From JBEKHI01 sp050012355 (GTDB lineage Bacteria > Actinomycetota > Actinomycetes > Streptosporangiales > Streptosporangiaceae): 8,876 bases of DNA. The stretch covers positions 1-8,876 of the forward strand of contig JBEKHI010000349.1 in NCBI GenBank assembly GCA_050012355.1. Direction: 5' to 3'. The notes beneath the pieces are model-generated. The model did no database searches. It was not told the DNA's origin and was given only the letters and a program-made list of their open reading frames with translations. The translations under genes and the position numbers were made by a program. How positions within the stretch are numbered: position 1 is the first letter of the stretch; each line of letters starts with the position of its first letter. Shown here piece by piece: positions 6,101-8,876 of the stretch.

Positions 6101-7527
6101 GCATGTACCGCACCGGGGACTTGGCTAGTTGGCGGAACGACGGTCAGCTGGTCTTCGCCGGCCGCGCCGATGACCAGGTCAAGATCCGCGGCTACCGCAT
6201 CGAGCCCGCCGAGACCCAGACAGCCCTGATCGGCTGCCCGGGAGTAGCGCAAGCCGCGGTCATCACGCGGCAAGATGCCCCTGGAGACTACCGGCTAATC
6301 GCCTATATCGTCCCCGACGAGACCGGCATCGACACCGCCCGGCTCAGCGAGCACGCCACGGCCTGGCTACCCGATTACCTGGTGCCGTCGGCGTTCGTCA
6401 TGCTAGACGAGCTGCCGCTGACCCCCAACGGCAAGCTCGACCGGGCCGCCCTGCCCGCGCCCGACTACGTTGCCTCCAGCGACGGGCGGCGAGCGCAGAC
6501 GGTGGCCGAGGAGACCATCTGTCGTGCCTTCGCCGATGTCCTGGGCCTGGACTCGGTCGGACCTGACGGCAACTTCTTTGAACTCGGCGGGCACTCGCTG
6601 CTGGCGGTGCGGCTGGTGGAACGGCTGCGAGAGACCGGGGTGTCGGTCTCGGTGCGTCAGCTGATCACGGCCCCGACCCCCAGCAAGCTCATGGCCACGA
6701 TGAGCTTGACGTCGGTACGTGACGCGTTCGGCGTCCTGCTTCCGATCCGGGCCGAGGGCGACCGGCCACCGCTGTTCTGCCTGCACCCGGCCGGCGGCCT
6801 GAGCTGGTGCTACATGCCGCTGGCGAGTTATGTTCCAGATGACTTCCGGCTTTACGGACTACAGGCACGGGGCCTGGACGGGGAAAGCGAACCCGCCGGT
6901 TCCATCCGCGAAATGGCAGAAGACTACATCGAACAGCTACGGACCGTGCAGTCAACTGGTCCGTATTACCTGCTAGGTGCCTCCTTCGGGGGAATCCTGG
7001 CCCACGAGACCGCGGTCCGGCTGCGGGCCCAAGGCGAAGAAGTCGCGGCCCTCATCATCATGGACGCCTATCCCAGAGGACGCCGTCGGCACCGTACCGA
7101 GGGTGCCGGACGGGAAGCGAAGGCCGTCGAAAAGGCAGGCAAGCAAGAACGGGAAATGGTGAATCAGGATTCAATATCGGATGATCTCATCGAATGGGTG
7201 CGAGCAGAGGCGGGAGAGGTGCTCGGGGCCATCACAGAGGATGAGGTAATGCTCCTCGCGAAAGCCTATCAACGGAATGTTCTCTTCTTGCCACATCATG
7301 AGTACGGCCGATTCGACGGGAACGCGCTGGTCTTCGTCGCGACAGAAGGCAAACGGTCACCAATGGACGATCAGGGGGCCGAAAATAGCTACGCCTCGCT
7401 TTGGGACCCCTACATTTCAGGAGAAATATCGGAAGTTCGGCTTCCGTGCACCCACGCGGATATGTTCCAGCCAGATAACCTGGCCAGGGCCTGGTCTGGA
7501 ATATCTTCGTGGCTAGGGCTGCAATAA
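1..7527 (+). CDS. Non-ribosomal peptide synthetase, terminal subunit (5' partial): (A)-PCP-C-A-PCP-C/E-A-PCP-TE
   Basis: This is the C-terminal 2508 residues of a multimodular NRPS, a cytosolic assembly line that activates amino acids as adenylates, loads them on phosphopantetheine carrier domains and joins them. The frame is open from base 1 and starts in an A-domain A10 motif (PNGKLDR, residues 5-11), so the true start is upstream; the GTG at 133 lies inside a carrier domain and is not a start. Domains seen: PCP about 28-98 (Ser61), C 114-560 (HHIATDG 244-250), A 561-1080, PCP 1096-1166 (Ser1130), dual C/E-type C 1217-1643, A 1644-2148, PCP 2165-2236 (Ser2199), TE 2243-2508 (Ser2328/Asp2355/His2485). 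There is no separate E, methylation or X domain. The TE makes this the last protein of its line. The stop at 7525-7527 lies 38 bases before the preferred start of a P450 gene, which suggests one transcript. The family and domain order are very secure; the product is unknown. Confidence 0.98.
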   Translation: MPLTPNGKLDRAALPAPEYAGGTGRGPATVTEEIICGAFAEILDVPNVGRDDSFFALGGHSLLAVRLVSRIRVVLGVEMPVRALFEAPTPAGLAGRLQQAGPARLRMGPRPRPGLVPLSFAQQRLWFIAQLDGPNAVYNSPSAMRLEGDLDTGVLEAALGDVIERHEVLRTVYPAAGGVPYQRVLEMAEVGWELPVTVAGSPEEAAELATAVAREPFDLTVQVPVRVRLIETGPEAHVLVVVIHHIATDGWSDEVLARDLGTAYEARLAGQAPGWVPLPAQYADYAIWQRELLGSEDDPDSLLAVQVAWWRDALDGAPLELALPADRPRPAMASHRGYNAPLAVPAEVHARLVALAREQGVTMFMVVQATLAILLSKLGAGEDIPVGTGVAGRSDEALDGIVGFFINTLVLRTDVSGDPSFADLLARVREYWLGALDHQDVPFERLVEVLAPERSLARHPLFQVNLTVQNLAGVEMAIPGQRGAPMPAKTQTARFDLDLAVSEARDAERQPAGLRGTVVVAADLFDEATVRVISGRFARLLAAVADDPRVRVHQVGVLSGDEREQLLTGLNDTAAPVPDVPVTELFGMQAARVPDAVAVCDGGLALTYRELERRAARVAGLLVSAGAGPDRVVAVVMDRCAGLVTALLGIQQAGAVYLPADPGYPAARIEFMLADAGAVLAVTDAASAALVPDGVPVLILDPDGQPLEPAAMAAPAGPGDLGYVIYTSGSTGTPKPVAVRGSGMVNHLLAKVGCLELSAGDCVAVNAPVTFDISVWQMLAALITGGRVQVIPPADAADPARLVPAVAAGRTTVLEIVPSLLSAILDTWDTAGQPAALPGLRRLVVTGEALPAGLCARWLARYPRIPVVNAYGPAECSDDITHAIITSPPPGPAAPIGIPVANTRIYILDAWLRPVPARVIGELYAAGTGLARGYLGRAGLTGERFIACPYGGPGERMYRTGDLARWTVNGEGEAGGGQLVFAGRADEQVKIRGSRIEPGEVEAVLASCPGVGQAAVIVREDTPGDQRLTAYIAPADGVGEETLADAVRQHAAARLPGYMIPAAVTVLDALPLTPNGKLDRTALPAPDYVRGTGRGPQTVTEEIICRAFADVLGTDSVGADDDFFALGGHSLLAVRLVERLRQQGIRVAVRTLFEAPTPGALAAADVPEGVVVPPNLIPAGADQIIPSMVTLVSLDEAQLAAVAAGVDGGAVNVADIYPLAPLQEGMLFHHLLAADGAPDVYLQSMPLVFESRERLDEFTAALEKVIARHDILRTSLAWRGLPEPVQVVWRHAPLPLTEVTLPEGEDSITALTAAAGSRMDLSRAPLMRLHIAEQAGTSRWLALIQFHHLALDQTGLEIVIGELTELLAGREDRLPEPLPFRAFVAEARLGVSREEHQEYFARLLGDVTEPTAPFGLMDARQDGTAASRSRLQVEDDVAVRVREQARLAGVSPATVLHLAWARVLAALSGRDDVVFGTVLFGRLAAGRGADRVPGLFMNTLPVRTNTAAGDVAGELAGMRSQLAGLLAHEHAPLVVAQQASGLPAGTPLFTALLNYRHKRSRQQQHDGRPPLSETQPMPTRGRTNYPLTVSVDDNGSGFGITVEAVAPGDPALVGVLLHTALGSLAATLEQAPGTLLRHVQVLRASERTQVLTDWNDTAVAAPAVLVPELVATQAARTPDAIAVAFGDAALSYAELDEQADRLAGALAGAGTGPDSVVAVVMERSAQMITVLLAVLKAGAAYLPVDPGYPAARIEFMLNDARPAAVVTDRALAAGLPGTPVLTPDAVGTAATLRPVRAGQLAYVMYTSGSTGTPKGVGVTHRGLANYVGSVPGRAGWGAPGGRYGLLQAPVTDLGNTVVFTALTTGGVLHVLDAGLVTDPAGVAAYLAGRAIDYLKAVPGHLAALSSGPGGAAAVLPGRSLVLGGEAAEPGWLAQVMQAAGDRGVFNHYGPTETTIGVATTRLDAAQVAAGIIPAGSPVANTRLYVLDGWLQPVPPGVAGELYVAGAQLARGYLGRAALTADRFVACPYGPGGERMYRTGDLASWRNDGQLVFAGRADDQVKIRGYRIEPAETQTALIGCPGVAQAAVITRQDAPGDYRLIAYIVPDETGIDTARLSEHATAWLPDYLVPSAFVMLDELPLTPNGKLDRAALPAPDYVASSDGRRAQTVAEETICRAFADVLGLDSVGPDGNFFELGGHSLLAVRLVERLRETGVSVSVRQLITAPTPSKLMATMSLTSVRDAFGVLLPIRAEGDRPPLFCLHPAGGLSWCYMPLASYVPDDFRLYGLQARGLDGESEPAGSIREMAEDYIEQLRTVQSTGPYYLLGASFGGILAHETAVRLRAQGEEVAALIIMDAYPRGRRRHRTEGAGREAKAVEKAGKQEREMVNQDSISDDLIEWVRAEAGEVLGAITEDEVMLLAKAYQRNVLFLPHHEYGRFDGNALVFVATEGKRSPMDDQGAENSYASLWDPYISGEISEVRLPCTHADMFQPDNLARAWSGISSWLGLQ
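82..294 (+). other. Peptidyl carrier domain PCP1
   Basis: This carrier domain has the motif DSFFALGGHSLL. Ser61 (bases 181-183) is the residue that takes the 4'-phosphopantetheine arm. The GGHS form, rather than GGDS, is the type usually found on carriers not followed by a free-standing epimerisation domain, which agrees with the C domain that follows directly. The end is marked by LFEAPTPAGLA. It carries the residue loaded by the upstream, mostly unseen A domain. Confidence 0.96.
340..1680 (+). other. Condensation domain C1 (probably LCL-type)
   Basis: The domain forms a peptide bond between the chain on PCP1 and the aminoacyl group on PCP2. It opens with LSFAQQRLWF (residues 118-127). The catalytic motif is HHIATDG (244-250), with His245 as the active-site histidine, followed by WS as in the full consensus. 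Later motifs are VGFFINTLVLR, DHQDVPFERL and RHPLFQVNL. All key residues look intact. With no epimerisation domain on the upstream carrier, an L-donor (LCL) role is the simplest reading. The N-terminal block (LDGPNAVYN) is an actinobacterial style that also occurs in DCL domains, so the stereochemical class is inferred. Confidence 0.9.
1681..3240 (+). other. Adenylation domain A1, code DIWEVGADDK, probably a basic amino acid
   Basis: A complete A domain: LTYREL (A1), YTSGSTGTPKP (A3, 726-736), FDISVW (A4, 771-776), NAYGPAE (A5, 869-875), YRTGDL (A7), RGSRIEPGE (A8) and NGKLDR (A10, Lys1077). Aligned by eye to the phenylalanine-activating GrsA pocket, the lining residues are D772, I773, W776, E815, V845, G847, A870, D878, D879 and K1077. 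Acidic residues at the third, eighth and ninth variable positions fit a cationic side chain. From memory the nearest pattern is that of 2,4-diaminobutyrate modules; ornithine, arginine or a cyclic guanidine residue are alternatives. Oddities: Pro736 where A3 usually has Gly, Ala874 where A5 usually has Thr, and a Gly/Glu-rich insertion of about seven residues at 967-977. Domain identity is secure; the substrate is not. Confidence 0.9.
3208..3397 (+). repeat. A10-PCP junction repeat, copy 2
   Basis: This is the second copy of the A10-to-PCP block. Relative to copy 1 it keeps the GGTGRGP-like spacer (RGTGRGP here) and EEIIC, so the PCP1 and PCP2 linkers are more alike to each other than to copy 3. 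Confidence 0.75.
3286..3498 (+). other. Peptidyl carrier domain PCP2
   Basis: The carrier motif is DDFFALGGHSLLAVRL with Ser1130 (bases 3388-3390) as the phosphopantetheine site, ending at LFEAPTPGALA. It holds the residue activated by A1 and presents the growing chain to the dual C/E-type domain. If that domain epimerises, it does so on the residue attached here. The GGHS form fits a carrier that works with a dual C/E domain rather than a separate E domain. Confidence 0.96.
3499..3648 (+). other. PCP2-C/E linker
   Basis: Residues 1167-1216 contain PPNLIPAGADQI, then MVTLVSLDEAQLAAVAAGV, then VADIYPLAPLQEG at the domain entrance. From memory this ordered linker (PNLIP, then a short helix, then DIYPLAPLQEG) is characteristic of the segment before dual C/E domains in Pseudomonas and Burkholderia lipopeptide synthetases. 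No such linker precedes C1. It supports typing the next domain as dual C/E and suggests that linker and domain travelled together. Confidence 0.65.
3649..4929 (+). other. Condensation domain C2, dual condensation/epimerisation (C/E) type
   Basis: The domain opens with YPLAPLQEGMLF and at once carries HHLLAADGAPD (residues 1229-1239). This resembles the extra N-terminal HH(I/L)LxxxxGD element that marks dual C/E domains, such as those of arthrofactin synthetase, which epimerise the upstream residue on its carrier and then condense it. The main C3 motif is HHLALDQ (1347-1353), with His1348 and Asp1352 kept but Gln in place of the usual Gly; dual C/E members often have HHLxLDH here. Other framework matches are EPTAPFGLMD, RDDVVFGTVLFGR and FMNTLPVRT. 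Expected role: convert the A1 residue to the D form and join it to L-Asp. The GD pair is interrupted (GAPD), so epimerase activity is less certain than condensation. Confidence 0.78.
4930..6444 (+). other. Adenylation domain A2, L-aspartate specific (DLTKVGHIGK)
   Basis: A complete A domain: LSYAEL (A1), LKAGAAYLPVD (A2), YTSGSTGTPKG (A3, 1805-1815), HYGPTE (A5, 1947-1952), YRTGDL (A7), RGYRIEPAE (A8) and NGKLDR (A10, Lys2145). Aligned by eye to GrsA, the pocket residues are D1852, L1853, T1856, K1895, V1921, G1923, H1947, I1955, G1956 and K2145. DLTKVGHIGK is the textbook aspartate code, as in the surfactin and bacitracin Asp modules; the lysine and histidine in the pocket pair with the side-chain carboxylate. 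One departure is the A8 tail, EPAETQ, where most domains have EPGEVE or ELGEIE. Because this is the last A domain before the TE, Asp should be the C-terminal residue of the assembled peptide. Confidence 0.94.
6412..6604 (+). repeat. A10-PCP junction repeat, copy 3
   Basis: The third copy has the same A10 and ALPAPDY start but a different spacer (VASSDGRRAQT) and EETIC. It shares ICRAFADVLG and the LVERLR ending with copy 2. The mixture of shared and private stretches suggests past recombination or gene conversion between modules. Confidence 0.7.
6493..6708 (+). other. Peptidyl carrier domain PCP3
   Basis: The motif is NFFELGGHSLLAVRL with Ser2199 (bases 6595-6597) as the phosphopantetheine attachment site. 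It is nearly the same as PCP2 through LVERLR and then diverges, with LITAPTPSKLM replacing the LFEAPTP seen in PCP1 and PCP2. It carries the Asp residue and hands the full peptide to the TE. If the P450 acts on a carrier-bound amino acid, this is one candidate docking site. Confidence 0.96.
6727..7524 (+). other. Terminal type I thioesterase domain
   Basis: An alpha/beta-hydrolase domain that releases the finished peptide by hydrolysis or macrocyclisation. It shows LFCLHPAGG near the start, which forms the oxyanion side. The nucleophile elbow is GASFG with Ser2328, then Asp2355 in IIMDAYP and His2485 in CTHADMF. The 27-residue Ser-Asp spacing matches the surfactin TE (S80/D107/H207). The Asp-His stretch is about 130 residues rather than 100, and its front part is very basic (RGRRRHR, 2359-2365) and Lys/Glu-rich, so the lid is enlarged. 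GC drops strongly from about base 7140. Cyclisation versus hydrolysis cannot be told from sequence. Confidence 0.95.
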
Positions 7528-7555
7528 GGCGGTTGTCGATACTGTCAGGCCAGAT

Positions 7556-7561
7556 GGGAAA
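7556..7561 (+). promoter_or_regulatory. Ribosome binding site for the P450
   Basis: GGGAAA lies about five bases before the ATG at 7566, an acceptable Shine-Dalgarno element and the best one near the P450 start. The alternative ATG at 7554 has only AGG at 7547-7549 before it, and the GTG at 7509 lies inside the NRPS end with no such element. The 38-base gap after the NRPS stop has no visible promoter or terminator, which supports co-transcription. Confidence 0.5.
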
Positions 7562-7565
7562 AGCG

Positions 7566-8849
7566 ATGAGGATAACTAGGCCATCCACGGATGTGCGGGT
7601 GCGGCTCGACGAGATTGACCTGACCGATATCGGTCTGTACGTCGACGGAGATCCGCACCTGGTCTGGCAGACACTCAGGGCGGAACGCCCCGTCTTCTGG
7701 CAGTCGAGGTCTGCGGGCGAGGGCTTCTGGGCGGTAACCCGCTATGAGGACGTCCGGCGGGTTCTCTCGGAATACGAGACGTTCACCAGCGAGAGCGGGA
7801 CAGCCATCGCAATGCTGGACGCCGTTGACCCCTCAGCCGGGCACATGATGCAAGCGACCGACCCGCCCCGGCACAGGCAGTTCAGGCAGCAGATAGGCAA
7901 GCAATTCTCGGTTAATGCGATTACCTCGCTTACCGAACAGGTACGGCAGTTCGTCAGAACGGCCATGAGTCCGGCTCTGGACGGCCAGGTATGGGATGTG
8001 GCCGAATCCTTCGCTCGCTTGCCTATGGAAGTCGGTGCCCTGATGATGGGGCTTCCTGAGCAAGACATCGATCCGCTGCTGAATCTCGCGTACGCGTCAT
8101 TGGCGCCGCACGACGCCCGGTACCGATCCGATTCGGCGAAGAACAATTATGTTTCCGCTCACTACGAGATCATAAGATACTTCTCCCGGCATATTGAGGA
8201 ACGCCGGGAGAACAACCCTGTGCCCGATGTCATCGGCCACCTGATGACGATGGAGATAGACGGTCAGCTGATGAGTGACGAAGACGTCATCATTAACTGC
8301 CTGAGTCTGCTGCTCGGTGCCGTCGTAACGACGTCGCACGCGATAAACGCGACCTTGATCGCGCTTGCCGAGCAGAACGGTGGCGAGGGCCGCTGGCCGG
8401 AAGTGATGCCCATACGTACGACGGTGGACGAGGCATTGCGCTGGGCATCACCGGTGACTCACTTCATGCGTCGGGCGCGTCGCGATGTCGAACTGCACGG
8501 CGAAACGATCAAGGCCGGCGATGCCGTGACCGCGTGGATCGCATCCGCCAACCGCGATGAGTCGTTCTTCCCCCAGCCGTACGCGCTTGACTTCGAGCGC
8601 TCGCCCAATCACCACGTCGTCTTCGGCTACGGAGCCCACCGGTGCCTCGGCAGCAACGTGGCCCGGCTCATGCTCCAGGAATCGTTCGCGGAGATGATCG
8701 CCGATATCGAATCCTTCGAGCTCGCCGGCGCACCGCGGCATCTCGCATCCAACGAGATAGCCGGCATAGTCTCCCTCCCCATCAGGGTCAACCTCAGGAC
8801 CGAGCGAGCAACCCACCGCCCCCCAACCGCGACCCCCGCGGTTCGGTAA
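7566..8849 (+). CDS. Cytochrome P450 monooxygenase (NRPS tailoring enzyme)
   Basis: A soluble bacterial class P450 of 427 residues from the ATG at 7566 (431 if from 7554), a normal length. It would use a separate ferredoxin and reductase to hydroxylate or couple its substrate. Seen: C-helix region DPPRHRQFR (99-107), I-helix GAVVTTSH (251-258), K-helix ExxR as EALR (289-292), and the haem loop FGYGAHRCLG (353-362), with Cys360 as the haem thiolate. In the I-helix the conserved Thr is kept (Thr255), but the residue before it, normally Asp or Glu, is Val254. No signal peptide or membrane anchor is visible. It follows a terminal NRPS gene on the same strand, so its substrate is likely a carrier-bound amino acid (compare the beta-hydroxylases of the OxyD and NovI kind) or the released peptide. 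Its P450 subfamily cannot be fixed by eye. GC is lower than in the NRPS core. Confidence 0.96.
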   Translation: MRITRPSTDVRVRLDEIDLTDIGLYVDGDPHLVWQTLRAERPVFWQSRSAGEGFWAVTRYEDVRRVLSEYETFTSESGTAIAMLDAVDPSAGHMMQATDPPRHRQFRQQIGKQFSVNAITSLTEQVRQFVRTAMSPALDGQVWDVAESFARLPMEVGALMMGLPEQDIDPLLNLAYASLAPHDARYRSDSAKNNYVSAHYEIIRYFSRHIEERRENNPVPDVIGHLMTMEIDGQLMSDEDVIINCLSLLLGAVVTTSHAINATLIALAEQNGGEGRWPEVMPIRTTVDEALRWASPVTHFMRRARRDVELHGETIKAGDAVTAWIASANRDESFFPQPYALDFERSPNHHVVFGYGAHRCLGSNVARLMLQESFAEMIADIESFELAGAPRHLASNEIAGIVSLPIRVNLRTERATHRPPTATPAVR

Positions 8850-8876
8850 ACCCACCCCCCACCCATCCGACGGGCG
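8850..8876. other. Downstream end of window, no feature
   Basis: The 27 bases after the P450 stop are C-rich and hold no recognisable gene start, hairpin or binding site. They are too short to say whether another gene follows in the operon. Confidence 0.6.

Noticed and set aside
6600..6760. An X (P450-recruiting) domain before the TE
   Set aside because: Only about 50 residues separate the PCP3 serine from the TE start; there is no room for a 400-residue C-like domain.
133..7527. GTG at 133 as the start of the NRPS gene
   Set aside because: The frame is open back to base 1 and encodes A10 and the first PCP helix before this GTG. A start here would cut a carrier domain in half.
7509..7565. 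GTG at 7509 (overlapping the NRPS end) or ATG at 7554 as the P450 start
   Set aside because: The extra N-terminal residues look unlike P450 sequence, and the better Shine-Dalgarno element (GGGAAA at 7556-7561) serves the ATG at 7566. The 7554 ATG cannot be fully excluded.
7528..7565. Promoter or terminator between the NRPS and P450 genes
   Set aside because: The 38-base gap shows no GC-rich hairpin with a T-run and no recognisable -10/-35 pair.

Overview
The window holds the 3' end of a large non-ribosomal peptide synthetase (NRPS) gene and, 38 bases downstream on the same strand, a complete cytochrome P450 gene. The high GC content (about 72% in the NRPS core), the strong G/C third-position bias and the NRPS motif style point to an actinomycete. 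This is the terminal part of a peptide natural-product cluster: the NRPS chain ends in a thioesterase and the P450 is a probable tailoring enzyme.

Layout on the + strand. Bases 1-7527 are one open frame that is already open at base 1, so the NRPS start lies outside the window. The order of domains is: last residues of an adenylation (A) domain, carrier protein (PCP), condensation domain (C), A, PCP, second C of the dual condensation/epimerisation (C/E) type, A, PCP, thioesterase (TE). Bases 7566-8849 encode the P450. The last 27 bases hold nothing I can identify.

How it fits together. The first complete A domain has the ten-residue pocket code DIWEVGADDK. Its acidic residues suggest a basic amino acid (2,4-diaminobutyrate, ornithine or arginine-like); this is tentative. 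The second A domain reads DLTKVGHIGK, the classical L-Asp code. The C domain between them carries both an N-terminal HHLL...G..D element and the Pseudomonas-style dual C/E framework, so the basic residue is probably epimerised before being joined to L-Asp. The predicted C-terminal end of the peptide is therefore ...-D-(basic residue)-L-Asp, released by hydrolysis or cyclisation at the TE. The P450 would oxidise either a PCP-bound residue or the released peptide.

Points worth a second look: a dual C/E domain of a type best known from Proteobacteria in an actinobacterial setting; deviations in both of its His motifs; a P450 whose I-helix has valine where the catalytic acid normally sits; a sharp fall in GC inside the TE that continues more mildly into the P450; and near-repeated A-PCP junctions. 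I found no CRISPR array, RNA gene, insertion sequence or clear terminator. Residue numbers for the NRPS count from base 1 of the window (residue n begins at base 3n-2).
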